Positions 44,335 through 54,647 of a stretch of DNA of 64,000 bases are shown here, in pieces. Below the pieces are notes generated by a model, which saw only the letters and a list, made by a program, of their open reading frames with translations, made no database searches and was not told the DNA's origin. A program made the translations under genes and the position numbers. Source of the stretch: Geobacillus thermoleovorans (lineage in GTDB: Bacteria > Bacillota > Bacilli > Bacillales > Anoxybacillaceae); NCBI RefSeq assembly GCF_001610955.1, contig NZ_CP014335.1:406001-470000 (forward strand), written 5' to 3'. Position 1 is the first letter of the stretch. Every line of letters begins with the position of its first letter.

Positions 44335-44605
44335 ATAGCGGCATGAAAAAAGCCTGTTCGGCATCGCTGGCAGGTTTTTTCTGCTTTTTTGTCGAAAGCG
44401 GCACGCATGAAGAGCTGATGGTGAGGCGGGGGATTGTCCTACGGCAGGCTGTCAGTCAAGCCATCCTCGTGCGTCCCACGGTTGGGCTGCCTTGCTAACG
44501 CTTATGCTTAAAAGCAGGGGTCTCGATTAGAGATGAGAAATAGCGACATGAAAAATCCTGTTCGCAAGTCGGCAGTTTTTCTGCTTTTTCCCGCATGCAT
44601 GAGGA
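44333..44605. repeat. degenerate direct repeat of the ygaC 3' end
   Basis: Copy A 44333-44415 and copy B 44538-44605 share AAATAGCG-CATGAAAAA, CCTGTTCG, GGCAG-TTTTTCTGCTTTTT and GCATGAGG-like stretches in the same order, with small deletions. The rest of 44335-44922 contains one terminator (44763-44798) and no gene. Confidence 0.6.
44348..44380 (+). terminator. intrinsic terminator after ygaC
   Basis: AAGCCTG/CAGGTTT stem (one wobble) followed by a T run, 14 bases after the stop codon. A degenerate second copy lies near 44551-44583. Confidence 0.75.
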
Positions 44606-44762
44606 ATGGCGACGGTCAAGCAGGAGTGATCAGTTGATTTGGAGGCAAAAATGGAATGAGACGTTAGAAATTATGATAAAAAATCTCCATGCGCTATTTT
44701 TGCAATCTATCCGGCGTGAAAATGGTCGTTCAAGGTGCGTGCATCTTTACAACAAATAAGGT

Positions 44763-44798
44763 CAACGAGGGATTGTTTCATCCCCTCGTTGTTTTATT
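44763..44798 (+). terminator. intrinsic terminator upstream of the opp operon
   Basis: CAACGAGGG/CCCTCGTTG stem with one extra C on the 3' side, then TTTTATTG. No intact gene precedes it. Confidence 0.75.
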
Positions 44799-44922
44799 GT
44801 TTTCGCTTTTTCGATAATTTTAATTTTTTATAATATTATATTGTGTTAGAAAACAATACATGGCATAATTTTATTCAGAGAGCAAAAGTTTCATCAAAAT
44901 CGAATGAGAGAAGGGGAGCGTG

Positions 44923-45948
44923 ATGGGGGAGAAGGTTTTATTGGAAGTGCATGGACTTCGGACATCTTTCTTTACGGATGATGGGGAGATCCCGGCGGTC
45001 GATGGTGTAGATTTTTCCATTCGTGAAGGCGAAGTGCTTGGCATTGTCGGGGAGTCCGGGTGTGGGAAAAGTGTGACGTCATTGTCTATTATGGGGTTGT
45101 TGCCAAAAGGAATCGGCAAGGTGGTTGGCGGTGAGATTTGGTTTAAAGGCGAGAACTTGATCGAAGCCTCGGAGCGGCGGATGAAGCAAATTCGCGGCAA
45201 CGAGATCGCGATGATTTTTCAAGAGCCGATGACTTCCTTAAATCCGCTGTTTACGATTGGCAACCAGTTGGTTGAGGCGATTCGCATACATACGAAAATA
45301 GGAAAAAAAGAAGCGCGAGCGCGGGCAGCGGAGATGTTGAAACTCGTTGGGCTGCCGCGCGCTGAGCAAATGTTGGACGAATATCCGCATCAGTTGTCTG
45401 GCGGCATGCGCCAGCGCGTGATGATTGCGATGGCGATGGTGTGCCGTCCGGCGCTCTTGATCGCGGACGAGCCGACGACGGCGCTTGATGTGACCATTCA
45501 GGCGCAAATTTTAGCGCTGATGAAAGAATTGAACCAGACGTTCGGCACGGCAGTGATGATGATCACCCATGATTTAGGAGTTGTCGCTGAACTATGCGAT
45601 CGCGTCATTGTCATGTACGCTGGCCAAATCGTGGAAGAAGGAAGCGTTCGGGACATTTTCCGCAATCCGAAGCATCCGTACACCGCCGGCCTGATTCGCT
45701 CGATCCCGGATATCCGCGGCAAAAAGGAGCGGCTGTATTCCATTCCCGGCCAAGTGCCAAAACCCGGAACGGTCCGCTGCGGCTGTCGGTTTGCCGCTCG
45801 GTGCGAATGGGTCGTTGACCGCTGCCGCCACGAAGATCCGCTATTGTACGAAACGAGTGAACAAGGCCATCGCGCCCGCTGTTTTTTGGCGTTAGAGAAG
45901 GAGGGGCTGGTTGATGAGCGAGCCGCTGCTCGAAGCGAAAGGGCTTAA
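44923..45948 (+). CDS. oligopeptide/dipeptide ABC transporter ATPase, OppD/DppD type
   Basis: A 341-residue ATPase that powers peptide uptake. Walker A GESGCGKS near residue 45, Q-loop [11 protein letters not shown], signature [13 protein letters not shown], Walker [13 protein letters not shown] and switch His in MITHDLG. The C-terminal extension has the four-Cys oligopeptide motif ([12 protein letters not shown]). ATG at 44923 chosen over GTG 44920 for spacing to GGGGAG. It overlaps the next gene by 35 bases and heads a D-F-A-B-C operon. Confidence 0.88.
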   Translation: MGEKVLLEVHGLRTSFFTDDGEIPAVDGVDFSIREGEVLGIVGESGCGKSVTSLSIMGLLPKGIGKVVGGEIWFKGENLIEASERRMKQIRGNEIAMIFQEPMTSLNPLFTIGNQLVEAIRIHTKIGKKEARARAAEMLKLVGLPRAEQMLDEYPHQLSGGMRQRVMIAMAMVCRPALLIADEPTTALDVTIQAQILALMKELNQTFGTAVMMITHDLGVVAELCDRVIVMYAGQIVEEGSVRDIFRNPKHPYTAGLIRSIPDIRGKKERLYSIPGQVPKPGTVRCGCRFAARCEWVVDRCRHEDPLLYETSEQGHRARCFLALEKEGLVDERAAARSERA

Positions 45949-46936
45949 AAAATACTTTCCCATTACCGGGGGCGTTTTTGGCAAACAAATTGGGACGGTC
46001 AAAGCGGTCGATGATGTGACATTCACCGTGTACCGCGGTGAGACGCTTGGCATTGTCGGCGAGTCGGGCTGCGGCAAGTCGACTACGGGCCGAATGCTGC
46101 TGCGGCTCATTGAGCCGACAGACGGTTCGATTCTATTTGAAGGGAAGAATGTAACCGCTTTATCAAAAGCGGAGCTGCGTCGGTTGCGGCGCGATATGCA
46201 GATGATTTTCCAAGACCCGTTCGCTTCGCTGAACCCGCGCCATACAGTCGAAAAAATTTTGGAAGAGCCGCTTATCGTCCACGGCATTGGATCAAAAGAG
46301 GAACGGAAGCGGCGAGTGCGGGAGATGCTCGAGGTGGTCGGGCTCGGTTCGTATCATGCCAAACGCTATCCCCACCAGTTCAGCGGCGGCCAGCGTCAGC
46401 GCATCGGCATCGCGCGGGCGCTGATGACTCATCCGAAGCTGATCATCGCCGATGAACCGGTTTCGGCGCTTGATGTATCGATTCAAGCGCAAGTTCTCAA
46501 TTTGCTTGAAGATTTGCAAAAGCAGTTTGGGCTTACATATATTTTCATTGCCCATGATTTAGGGGTCGTTCGCCATATCAGCGACCGGGTTGGCGTCATG
46601 TATTTGGGTCGTATAGTTGAGCTGGCGGCCAGCGAGTCATTATACGAATCGCCGAAGCATCCGTATACGCAGGCGCTTTTGTCCGCTGTGCCGATTCCAG
46701 ATCCTGATCATAAAACAGAACGACAGTTGCTCTCCGGCGATTTGCCAAGCCCGGCGAATCCGCCGCAAGGGTGTGCGTTCCATACGCGTTGCGCATCCTG
46801 TATGGATATTTGCCGCCAGCGGCGCCCGGAATTGCGAGAAGTGGCCAATGGACATTACGTTGCTTGCCATTTATACGAGCCAACAGGTGAGCAACGTGAT
46901 GATAAACAAATGAAACACAAGGGGGAAACACGATGA
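45914..46936 (+). CDS. oligopeptide/dipeptide ABC transporter ATPase, OppF/DppF type
   Basis: A 340-residue second ATPase of the importer. Walker [11 protein letters not shown]-loop [11 protein letters not shown], signature [13 protein letters not shown], Walker [13 protein letters not shown] and IAHDLG switch. The C-terminal region has the peptide-transporter Cys cluster ([20 protein letters not shown]), a likely 4Fe-4S site. It pairs with the preceding ATPase as a heterodimer on the inner membrane face. ATG at 45914 after AGGAGGGG. Its stop overlaps the ATG of the binding protein gene. Confidence 0.88.
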   Translation: MSEPLLEAKGLKKYFPITGGVFGKQIGTVKAVDDVTFTVYRGETLGIVGESGCGKSTTGRMLLRLIEPTDGSILFEGKNVTALSKAELRRLRRDMQMIFQDPFASLNPRHTVEKILEEPLIVHGIGSKEERKRRVREMLEVVGLGSYHAKRYPHQFSGGQRQRIGIARALMTHPKLIIADEPVSALDVSIQAQVLNLLEDLQKQFGLTYIFIAHDLGVVRHISDRVGVMYLGRIVELAASESLYESPKHPYTQALLSAVPIPDPDHKTERQLLSGDLPSPANPPQGCAFHTRCASCMDICRQRRPELREVANGHYVACHLYEPTGEQRDDKQMKHKGETR

Positions 46937-48537
46937 GGAAAAAAACATGGTTTACGTGGCTTGCCATGATGCTGGCAGTCATGCTTGTTTTAGCTGGCTG
47001 CGGCAAGTCGAAGCAAACCGCAGGGGGTGGCAGTGACAAACCGTCGACCCAGGATACGCTGGTGTACGGGCGCGGCGGTGATTCGGTGTCGCTCGACCCG
47101 GCGACTGTGACGGATGGGGAGTCGCTGAAAGTAACGAAAAACATTTTTGATACGCTCCTTGATTACAACGACAACGATACGTCCGTCAAGCCGGCGTTGG
47201 CGACGGAATGGACGATTTCGAAGGATGGACTGACCTATACGTTTAAATTGCGCCAAGGTGTCAAGTTTCATGACGGGACAGAGTTTAACGCCGATGCAGT
47301 GGTCTTTAACTTCGAGCGTTGGGCGAACGGCAATGCAGACAAGTTTCCGTATTACGGATCGATGTTTGGCGGTTACAAGCAGGATGACAGCCATGTGATT
47401 AAAGAAGTAAAGGCGCTCGACAAGTACACGGTGCAATTTGTGCTGAAACGGCCGCAAGCTCCATTTTTGAAAAATCTCGCCATGACGCCGTTTGCCATCG
47501 CCAGCCCAGAAGCCGTGAAAAAATACGGCGACAAGTTTGGCGAACACCCAGTCGGGACCGGCCCGTTCGTCTTTAAAGAATGGAAGCGCAACGAACGGAT
47601 CGTACTTGAAAAAAATAAAGACTATTGGGAAAAAGGCTATCCAAAGCTGAACCAGCTCATCTTCGTGTCCATTCCGGACAACTCGGCGCGTCTCAATGCG
47701 CTCTTAAAAGGCGAAATCGACATCATGGAAGACTTGAATCCGACGGACTTAAAACAAGTGGAAGGAAACAAAGAGTTTCAAATTTTCAAGCGCCCGTCGA
47801 TGAACGTCGCCTATGTCGGACTGACGGCGACGAGAGGGCCGCTGAAAAACAAGTTGGTTCGCCAAGCGTTGAACTACGCGGTTGACAAGAAAGCGATCAT
47901 CGATGCGTTTTACGCCGGCCAGGCGGAACCGGCGAAAAACCCGATGCCTCCCAGCATCCCGGGATACAACGATGCGATTCAAGACTATCCGTTTGATTTG
48001 AATAAAGCGAAAGAGCTGCTTGCGAAAGCGGGTTATCCGAATGGCTTTGAAATCGAACTGTGGGCGATGCCGGTACCGCGTCCGTATATGCCGGACGGGC
48101 AAAAAATCGCTGAGGCCATTCAAGCGAATTTTGCCAAAATCGGCGTGAAAGCGAAAATCGTGACGTATGAATGGGCGACCTATTTAGACAAGCTCGCCAA
48201 AGGGGAAGCGGACGCCTTCCTGCTCGGCTGGACGGGCGACAACGGCGACGCGGATAACTTCTTGTATGCGCTCCTTGACAAAGACAGCATTGGCAGCAAC
48301 AACTACACCTATTTCTCGAATGATGAGCTGCATAAAATTTTGGTCGAAGCGCAAACGGTGAGCGATGAAAACAAACGGAACGAGCTGTATAAAAAAGCGC
48401 AAGAGATCATTAAAGAAGAAGCGCCATGGATTCCGCTCGTCCATTCAACTCCGCTGTTGGCCGGCAAGGCGAATATCCAAGGCTTTAACCCGCACCCGAC
48501 CGGTTCGGATAAGTTTACGAAAGTCGAGTTTAAATAA
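46933..48537 (+). CDS. peptide-binding lipoprotein of the ABC transporter, OppA/DppA type
   Basis: A 534-residue solute-binding protein of family 5. A lipoprotein signal ([20 protein letters not shown] then AGC) anchors it by Cys22 to the outer face of the membrane. Family marks include [20 protein letters not shown], the [20 protein letters not shown] segment and a C-terminal [17 protein letters not shown]. It captures di- or oligopeptides for the permease. Start overlaps the previous stop (ATGA). A terminator follows, so it is probably made in excess over the permeases. Confidence 0.9.
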   Translation: MRKKTWFTWLAMMLAVMLVLAGCGKSKQTAGGGSDKPSTQDTLVYGRGGDSVSLDPATVTDGESLKVTKNIFDTLLDYNDNDTSVKPALATEWTISKDGLTYTFKLRQGVKFHDGTEFNADAVVFNFERWANGNADKFPYYGSMFGGYKQDDSHVIKEVKALDKYTVQFVLKRPQAPFLKNLAMTPFAIASPEAVKKYGDKFGEHPVGTGPFVFKEWKRNERIVLEKNKDYWEKGYPKLNQLIFVSIPDNSARLNALLKGEIDIMEDLNPTDLKQVEGNKEFQIFKRPSMNVAYVGLTATRGPLKNKLVRQALNYAVDKKAIIDAFYAGQAEPAKNPMPPSIPGYNDAIQDYPFDLNKAKELLAKAGYPNGFEIELWAMPVPRPYMPDGQKIAEAIQANFAKIGVKAKIVTYEWATYLDKLAKGEADAFLLGWTGDNGDADNFLYALLDKDSIGSNNYTYFSNDELHKILVEAQTVSDENKRNELYKKAQEIIKEEAPWIPLVHSTPLLAGKANIQGFNPHPTGSDKFTKVEFK

Positions 48538-48544
48538 TCGACTG

Positions 48545-48577
48545 AGAGAGGGGAAGGAGCGCATCTTCCCCTCTTTG
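48545..48577 (+). terminator. intra-operon terminator after the peptide-binding protein gene
   Basis: GAGAGGGGAAG/CTTCCCCTC stem and a short T run, between the binding protein gene and the first permease gene. Confidence 0.72.
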
Positions 48578-48607
48578 TTTGCCGCATGTTAAGGGAGGGA
48601 GAGTCAG

Positions 48608-49612
48608 GTGCTGTCGTATGCTGTGAGAAGGGTGCTGATGGTGATCCCGGTGTTGTTTGGCATGTCGCTTGTCGTCTTTTTTATGATCCGAGCCATTCCA
48701 GGCAACCCGGCGCAAGTCATTTTAGGGCAAAAAGCGACGAAAGAGGCTGTAGCGGCTTTGACCCATAAGCTTGGGTTAGATGAGCCATGGTATGTGCAGT
48801 ATGTCAAATACATCGGCGGCTTGCTGCACGGTGACTTAGGCGAGTCGATCCGCACCGGCGCCCCTATCGCCGAAGAAATTTGGCCGTATTTAGCGGCGAC
48901 GATCGAACTGTCGCTGGCGGCGATGCTGATTGCGGTGATCATTGGCGTGAACGCCGGCATTATTAGCGCTTGGTTTCAAAATTCATGGTTTGATTATATT
49001 GCGATGGTGTTGGCATTGATTGGTGTTTCCATGCCGATCTTTTGGCTTGGCTTAATGGAGCAGTGGCTGTTTTCGATTGAACTTGATTGGCTGCCGACGT
49101 CCGGTCGCGAGGACGTACGCAACCCTGTTGAGCCGATCACTCATCTTTATCTGATCGATACACTTCTCTCTGGGAATACCGATCAATTTTGGCAAGTTAT
49201 TCAACATCTTGTCTTGCCGAGTATGGCTCTAGCGACGATCCCGATGGCGATTATTGCTCGCATGACGCGTTCGAGCATGTTGGAAGTGATGAAATCCGAC
49301 TACATTCGCACCGCTCGTGCGAAAGGATTAAGCATGTTTTGGGTCGTGTACAAACATTCGTTGAAAAACGCCATTATTCCCGTGTTGACGGTCATTGGGC
49401 TGCAAACAGGACTGCTGCTTGGCGGTGCGATTTTGACGGAAACGATTTTCAGCTGGCCCGGCATCGGACGCTATATTTATGATGCAATCGGGTATCGGGA
49501 TTATCCGGTGATCCAATCGGGCATTTTGATCATTGCCACCATTTTTATTTTTATTAATTTGATCGTTGATTTACTTTATGCGATCATTGATCCGCGCATT
49601 AAGTACAATTAA
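48608..49612 (+). CDS. peptide ABC transporter permease, OppB/DppB type
   Basis: A 334-residue inner-membrane permease with six hydrophobic segments. N-terminal segment YAVRRVLMVIPVLFGMSLVV is the usual OppB start, and the coupling loop EAA-like motif is DYIRTARAKGLSMFWVVYKH near residue 230. C-terminal ETIFSWPGIGRY is also diagnostic. Start is a GTG at 48608 after GGGAGGGAG. It pairs with the next permease to form the channel. Confidence 0.9.
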   Translation: MLSYAVRRVLMVIPVLFGMSLVVFFMIRAIPGNPAQVILGQKATKEAVAALTHKLGLDEPWYVQYVKYIGGLLHGDLGESIRTGAPIAEEIWPYLAATIELSLAAMLIAVIIGVNAGIISAWFQNSWFDYIAMVLALIGVSMPIFWLGLMEQWLFSIELDWLPTSGREDVRNPVEPITHLYLIDTLLSGNTDQFWQVIQHLVLPSMALATIPMAIIARMTRSSMLEVMKSDYIRTARAKGLSMFWVVYKHSLKNAIIPVLTVIGLQTGLLLGGAILTETIFSWPGIGRYIYDAIGYRDYPVIQSGILIIATIFIFINLIVDLLYAIIDPRIKYN

Positions 49613-49627
49613 GGAGGGAGGGCGCCT

Positions 49628-50527
49628 ATGGCTGAACTAGCGCGCACGCCGGCAACACCGCCGGCGGCGATTAGGGAGACGGAATCGGTTTCTTTATGGA
49701 AAGAAGCATGGCGGCGGTTTCGAAAAAATAAAATCGCCTTGGTCGGCGCTGGGATCGTTTTGTTTTTTATCCTTGTCGCCATCTTGGCGCCGTGGCTGGC
49801 ACCGTATGATTATAAAGACCAACAGTTGGCCGAGCGGTTGCAGCCGCCTTCTAGCGAGCATTGGTTCGGCACCGATGATTTTGGCCGCGACATTTTTTCC
49901 CGCGTGATATATGGAGCCCGCATTTCCCTGTGGGTCGGATTTTTTTCCGTGCTCGGCTCGGTCATGGTTGGTTCGCTGCTTGGCATTATCGCCGGCTACT
50001 ATGGGCGCTGGATTGATGGGGTGATTTCGCGTTTGTTTGACATTATGCTGGCGTTTCCGAGCATTTTATTGGCGATCGGCATCGTCGCTGTGCTCGGGCC
50101 GTCTTTGCAAAACGCCCTCATCGCCATCGCTGTCATTAATGTACCGAACTTTGGGCGGCTCATCCGTTCTCGCGTGCTAAGCATTAAGCAAGAAGAATAC
50201 ATTATGGCAGCGAAAGCGATCGGCATGAGCGACTGGCGCATTTTAATCCATCATATTTTGCCCAACAGCCTCGCGCCGATCATCGTTCAAGGGACACTGG
50301 CGATCGCCACCGCCATTATCGAAGCGGCCGCACTTGGCTTTTTAGGCTTGGGGGCGCAGCCGCCCAATCCGGAGTGGGGGAAAATGCTATCGGACGCCAA
50401 AGATTTCTTGACTCAGGCGCCGTGGACGATGATTTTCCCTGGATTGGCGATCATGCTGACGGTGCTTGGCTTTAACTTAATGGGCGACGGGTTGCGCGAT
50501 GCGCTTGACCCACGGATGAAAAATTGA
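49628..50527 (+). CDS. peptide ABC transporter permease, OppC/DppC type
   Basis: A 299-residue permease with a cytoplasmic N-terminal tail (about 35 residues), six membrane segments and the coupling loop EEYIMAAKAIGMSDWRILIHH near residue 190. LQPPSSEHWFGTDDFGRDIF in the first outside loop is a DppC/OppC hallmark. It completes the five-gene importer. AAGGAGGGAGGGC precedes the ATG. A GC-rich hairpin without T run (50532-50557) lies between this gene and convergent ygaE. Confidence 0.9.
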   Translation: MAELARTPATPPAAIRETESVSLWKEAWRRFRKNKIALVGAGIVLFFILVAILAPWLAPYDYKDQQLAERLQPPSSEHWFGTDDFGRDIFSRVIYGARISLWVGFFSVLGSVMVGSLLGIIAGYYGRWIDGVISRLFDIMLAFPSILLAIGIVAVLGPSLQNALIAIAVINVPNFGRLIRSRVLSIKQEEYIMAAKAIGMSDWRILIHHILPNSLAPIIVQGTLAIATAIIEAAALGFLGLGAQPPNPEWGKMLSDAKDFLTQAPWTMIFPGLAIMLTVLGFNLMGDGLRDALDPRMKN

Positions 50528-50540
50528 GACAGGCGGTCCG

Positions 50541-51620
50541 CTACGAGCGGCCGCCTGCTGACTTTTCCAGCTCTTTTTCCAGCGTGTCATCGTAATGGTA
50601 GTGATGGTAACTGTCAATCAGTTTATCTAAATGTTCAAGGCGATCCCCATAATCCATGATCGCTCCGATTAAAGAAAACAACCGATAATCGCCCGGCGGT
50701 TGGCCGTCCGCATAAAAGGCGGAAGTGAGCTGCTGGCGCTGATGATGAATTTCCTCGGCCCGTCTGCTGTGAGGGAGCGGCTTTGCCTTATGGATAAATT
50801 TCAGCAACAGTTGCTCATGGTAGTCAAGCAAGCAGCCAAGATGCAGGCAGATGGCTTGACGAAGCTCGGCGGGCAAGCGGCTGAACTCGTTTTCGAGCCG
50901 GTGCAGCCATTTTAAGACAGATAAAGCCCGATCGGCCGCTGCTATCATTTGCCGGTACAACACGAGTTTGCGAGATTTTTGAAAGCGTTGGCGTCGAAAA
51001 TACGTGCGTTCTTCTTTGTACATAAAATATAGATGCTCGAGTTTGGTCATTTCTTCGTGTCGTGTTTCAATTTCTTCCTTCAAACGGTGATGGTTGGCTG
51101 CCTGCTGTTTATGCAGGCGGATCCATTTTAAAATGGCCTCTGTTTCTTCGCTGATTTTTTCATATACCTTTTTTTCGTATTTTGGCGGCAAGAAAATCAA
51201 GTTGACGACAAAGGCAGCGAAAATACCGAGCATCATCGTGAAAAAGCGAATGGCCGCAAATTCAATGAACTGGCGGTCTGTATATTCCATAATGGCAATG
51301 ACTGTGACAAGCGCTACGGAAATCGTCGATGATTCAAGGCGCATTTTTAGGCAAAGGGCGATGACGAGCATCAGCGTCAAACCGACGATCAACGGATCGC
51401 GTCCAAGGATAAGGACAGCGGCAATGGCGAACAAGGCGCCGATCACATTCGCTTGCACTTGCTCGATCAGCGATAAATAGGAGCGGTAAATGGTCGGCTG
51501 CATGGCGAACACAGCGGAAATGCCGGCGAATGACGGCGATGGAAACTGAAAGAGCGCTGCTAAGAACAAGGCGAGCGCCACTGCGATCCCCGTTTTGAAA
51601 ATGCGGGCACCGAGTTTCAT
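50541..51620 (-). CDS. ygaE: aromatic acid exporter (ArAE/DUF939) family protein
   Basis: A 359-residue membrane protein of the ArAE_1/FUSC group. The first 145 residues contain about six hydrophobic segments (FKTGIAVALALFLAALF, FAMQPTIYRSYLSLIEQVQA), followed by a helical cytoplasmic domain rich in Glu, Arg and His. YgaE of B. subtilis holds the same place. Substrate unknown. AAAGGAGAG lies 11 bases before the ATG, a longish spacing. The C-terminus has a DYGDRLEHLDKLIDSYHHYH segment. Confidence 0.83.
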   Translation of the reverse strand: MKLGARIFKTGIAVALALFLAALFQFPSPSFAGISAVFAMQPTIYRSYLSLIEQVQANVIGALFAIAAVLILGRDPLIVGLTLMLVIALCLKMRLESSTISVALVTVIAIMEYTDRQFIEFAAIRFFTMMLGIFAAFVVNLIFLPPKYEKKVYEKISEETEAILKWIRLHKQQAANHHRLKEEIETRHEEMTKLEHLYFMYKEERTYFRRQRFQKSRKLVLYRQMIAAADRALSVLKWLHRLENEFSRLPAELRQAICLHLGCLLDYHEQLLLKFIHKAKPLPHSRRAEEIHHQRQQLTSAFYADGQPPGDYRLFSLIGAIMDYGDRLEHLDKLIDSYHHYHYDDTLEKELEKSAGGRS

Positions 51621-51694
51621 CTATATCAAAACTCTCCTTTTTGTTTTGGTGGACCATTCAGTACTATACACAGTTTCATCCTATGTGCGCAAGG

Positions 51695-51731
51695 AAAAAA
51701 TATAACGCCCCGCCGAAATCGACAGGGCGTG
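51695..51731 (-). terminator. intrinsic terminator after the CodY-site gene
   Basis: ACGCCC/GGGCGT stem with GCCG/CGGC-like inner pairing, followed on the minus strand by TATATTTTTT. Confidence 0.75.
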
Positions 51732-51736
51732 AAGGA

Positions 51737-52786
51737 TCAAAAGGAGATCGGAGCATGTGCGTCGCGTCGGTTGGAGAGGCGGATTGCCATCTCTTGGCGG
51801 AAATGGTCGCCATTCAGCCATTGGTTTCGCCCCGCTGTGGAATGGATGAGCGCCAGCGGCTGGCCGGGAGCGAGCGGTTCGGCATGGCCGCCCTGCGGAT
51901 GAGAGGCGATGAACACACGAGAGGAATCGTCCGTTTTCCAAAGCGCTCCGGCTGTTCCGGCGACCCATACAGCTTCTTGTTCGAAGCTGGCGACAAAACA
52001 TGCCGGCATTTGTCCGAGCGGCTGAAAGCTGTGTTGTTTGGCCGCGTCGGGCCAAAAAGCAACTCCGGCTGCCTCGAGCAGGCTGTAACCGTGGTCGTAA
52101 ATGAGCGCCTCCACAGCACCAACAGACATTTCCCCGCAATGGACAAGCATGCCGGCTGAACCGAGCCGGTGATGGCAAAGGGAGGCGTCTGCTTGCCCGA
52201 CATAGGCGAACGCGGCGGCTGAGGCGAGAAACGGATGGGATACATCCGGTTCGCGCAACAAATCAGCCAGCGTATCTGCTTGATAGACAACATGAGTGTG
52301 GCCGAGCGAAGCAACGCGGACGTGCGGCTCGCGTTCCATAGCGGTCGTCAGCCGAAACAAGCGGTCTGATAACGAAAATACATCGCCTGGCAGCATGGCG
52401 ATTTGCCAAAACAAGGCGCTTTCATCTGCGGATGGCCGGATGGTTTCGAACAGAAGAATGAAGCCAAACTGTTTGCACAATTGACGAAGGTGCGCCCGAA
52501 CCCGCTCAGCGTCAGCGGAAGGCGCAACGTGTATATGACCGACGGTGAAATAGCTGTTTGTTGCAATTTCCGGATTTTGCCCAGTATTCGCGAGTTTTTC
52601 CATCCATAGTTTGCGCGGGATGTCCAGCTGAATCGCAGCGTTTCCTTTTGCGCTCCATTGGGCAAGCGCCTGAAGGACAGCTTGGACATGTTCGTTGGTC
52701 GGGATGTTCCGCTTTTCCACTGCCGCCAACAACAGGGCGCCGCGCTGGTTCGCTTCGTTTGCCAAACGATATGTACGTTGCTCCAT
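51737..52786 (-). CDS. protein of unknown function with CodY-type control region
   Basis: A 349-residue soluble protein that I do not recognise. It starts MEQRTYRLANEANQRGALLL, has an alternating charged and hydrophobic make-up without membrane segments or signal, and several His pairs (SLGHTHVVYQ, VGHIHVAP, ASLCHHRLG). No Walker, kinase or hydrolase motif is seen. The ATG at 52786 lacks a good ribosome site; AGGAGGTGA lies about 45 bases further upstream, so the true start is unsure. Promoter and a CodY-like box lie 100 bases ahead. Single-gene unit between ygaE and gsaB. Confidence 0.6.
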   Translation of the reverse strand: MEQRTYRLANEANQRGALLLAAVEKRNIPTNEHVQAVLQALAQWSAKGNAAIQLDIPRKLWMEKLANTGQNPEIATNSYFTVGHIHVAPSADAERVRAHLRQLCKQFGFILLFETIRPSADESALFWQIAMLPGDVFSLSDRLFRLTTAMEREPHVRVASLGHTHVVYQADTLADLLREPDVSHPFLASAAAFAYVGQADASLCHHRLGSAGMLVHCGEMSVGAVEALIYDHGYSLLEAAGVAFWPDAAKQHSFQPLGQMPACFVASFEQEAVWVAGTAGALWKTDDSSRVFIASHPQGGHAEPLAPGQPLALIHSTAGRNQWLNGDHFRQEMAIRLSNRRDAHAPISF

Positions 52787-52873
52787 GTATACTTAGGCGC
52801 GGTCGGGAGGACGTTCTCCCCTCGGCGCCGGTCACCTCCTCGACTGGATTGCTGGATGAAAAATGCGAGTCTT

Positions 52874-52888
52874 AATTTTCAGAATTTG
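52874..52888. promoter_or_regulatory. CodY-like operator
   Basis: AATTTTCAGAATTTG matches the CodY consensus AATTTTCWGAAAATT at 12 of 15 positions and covers the predicted transcription start of the minus-strand gene at 51737-52786. Confidence 0.6.
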
Positions 52889-52894
52889 GTGTTT

Positions 52895-52923
52895 ATCATA
52901 CCATGCAGGCAGGTGGAAATCAA
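52895..52923 (-). promoter_or_regulatory. sigma-A promoter for the unknown gene
   Basis: On the minus strand: TTGATT, 17-base spacer, TATGAT. Confidence 0.7.
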
Positions 52924-52983
52924 TGACCATTTCTCGTTCTCCTGCTTTGTTCACAAAATTGTCAACAAATGCAGTGAAAACAA

Positions 52984-53012
52984 AACATCGCCCGTCTGAC
53001 GCGGGCGATGTT
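52984..53012 (-). terminator. intrinsic terminator after gsaB
   Basis: ACATCGCCCG/CGGGCGATGT stem with T-rich tail on the minus strand. Confidence 0.85.
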
Positions 53013-53039
53013 GGATGAGGGTGACGGAGGCGTAAGCGA

Positions 53040-54326
53040 TTATAGCTGCCGGAACGCCTTGCCGACCGCGTCGATCGTATAGGCGATATCGTCTTCCGTA
53101 TGGGCGAGGGTGATAAACCATGCTTCGTATTTCGATGGCGCGAGATTGATTCCTTGTTTTAACATCAGTTTGAAAAACTTGGCGAACATCTCGCCGTCGC
53201 TTTGTTGGGCTTGCTTGTAGTTTTCCACTTTTTCGTCAGTGAAGAAGACGGTGAGCGCGCCTTTTAAGCGGTTGACAGTCACCGGCAGGCCGCATTGGCG
53301 AGCATGGGCAAGGATGCCCTCTTCCAGCATGGCTCCCAATTGGTCGAGATGCTCATAGACTCCCTCTTGTTTCAACACTTCAAGGCAAGCGATGCCCGCA
53401 AGCATCGACGCCGGGTTGCCGGCCATCGTCCCGGCCTGGTACGCTGGTCCGAGCGGAGCGACTTGTTCCATAATGTCTTGGCGTCCGCCATATGCCCCGA
53501 TCGGCAAGCCCCCGCCGATGATTTTCCCCATCGCCGTCAAGTCGGGCTCCACACCGAGCAAGTTTTGCGCTCCGCCGTACATAAAGCGGAAGGCGGTGAT
53601 CACTTCGTCGTAAATGACGAGCGCCCCTTCCTTGTGAGCAATCTCATTGATCGCTTCTAAAAAGCCCGGTTTTGGCAGGACGATGCCGAAGTTGCCGACG
53701 ATCGGCTCGACGAGGACCGCTGCGACTTGCTCGCCCCAAACGTTCATCGCTTCGCGGAACGATTCGACATCGTTGTATGGCACGGTAATGACTTCTTGGG
53801 CGATGCTCGGCGGCACGCCGGCTGAGTCCGGCGTCCCCAACGTCGATGGGCCCGAGCCGGCGGCGACGAGCACAAGGTCCGAATGGCCATGGTAGCAGCC
53901 TTCGAATTTGACGATTTTGCTTCGTCCGGTGTAGGCGCGGGCGACGCGGATCGTGGTCATCACCGCCTCCGTTCCCGAGTTGACAAACCGCACTTTCTCG
54001 AGCGACGGGATCGCCTCTTTTAACATTTTGGCAAACGTGATCTCATGCGGCGTTGGCGTGCCGTACAACACACCGGTCTCGGCGGCGCAGCGGATGGCTT
54101 CCGCGATGTGTGGATGGGCGTGCCCGGCGATGATCGGTCCGTAGGCGGCCAAGTAGTCGATGTACTTGTTTCCATCCACATCCCAAAAGTAGGCTCCTTG
54201 CGCCCGCTCCATCACGACTGGCGCACCGCCGCCGACCGCTTTGTATGAGCGGGACGGGCTGTTCACTCCACCAACAATGTGCTGGAGCGCTTCTTCATAT
54301 AATTGTTCTGATTTGGTCCACTGCAT
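53040..54326 (-). CDS. gsaB: glutamate-1-semialdehyde 2,1-aminomutase, GsaB type
   Basis: A 428-residue pyridoxal-phosphate enzyme making 5-aminolevulinate for haem from glutamate-1-semialdehyde. Signatures: [20 protein letters not shown] near the start, [30 protein letters not shown], and the PLP Lys in [19 protein letters not shown]. It is the GsaB (second) paralog by position next to ygaE and ygaF blocks, as in B. subtilis; HemL would be elsewhere. ATG at 54326 after AGGAGGATCAAGCC; the upstream frame is not conserved-looking. Confidence 0.9.
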   Translation of the reverse strand: MQWTKSEQLYEEALQHIVGGVNSPSRSYKAVGGGAPVVMERAQGAYFWDVDGNKYIDYLAAYGPIIAGHAHPHIAEAIRCAAETGVLYGTPTPHEITFAKMLKEAIPSLEKVRFVNSGTEAVMTTIRVARAYTGRSKIVKFEGCYHGHSDLVLVAAGSGPSTLGTPDSAGVPPSIAQEVITVPYNDVESFREAMNVWGEQVAAVLVEPIVGNFGIVLPKPGFLEAINEIAHKEGALVIYDEVITAFRFMYGGAQNLLGVEPDLTAMGKIIGGGLPIGAYGGRQDIMEQVAPLGPAYQAGTMAGNPASMLAGIACLEVLKQEGVYEHLDQLGAMLEEGILAHARQCGLPVTVNRLKGALTVFFTDEKVENYKQAQQSDGEMFAKFFKLMLKQGINLAPSKYEAWFITLAHTEDDIAYTIDAVGKAFRQL

Positions 54327-54363
54327 GGCTTGATCCTCCTGTTTCCGTTGACTGCCTCTTTCT

Positions 54364-54392
54364 ATAGTAAACCGATGAGAATCAAACTTCAA
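54364..54392 (-). promoter_or_regulatory. candidate sigma-A promoter for gsaB
   Basis: On the minus strand: TTGAAG, 17-base spacer, TACTAT, 38 bases before the gsaB start. The remainder of 54393-54647 has only a TATAAT (54574-54579) that could serve the exporter operon. Confidence 0.55.
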
Positions 54393-54647
54393 TGCTGTAG
54401 TAGGTGTAAGGGAGTGCCGGCTGAAAAAATCCGGCAAGAAATCGTTTGTTTCCGTCAATTGACGACGGTCGATCGGCGAGTGGGCGTTGATGGAAGATGA
54501 ACGCAGGGCGGCGGCTGGCGCAATGGCGTCAACAGACTGGAAAACAAAAAAGATGAAAATGGCGGCGATTCATGTATAATGCAACATAGGAGAAGGGCGC
54601 AAGCCGCCTTTTTCCTTTGACGCCAAGGAGAGGTCAGGAGGAGAACG

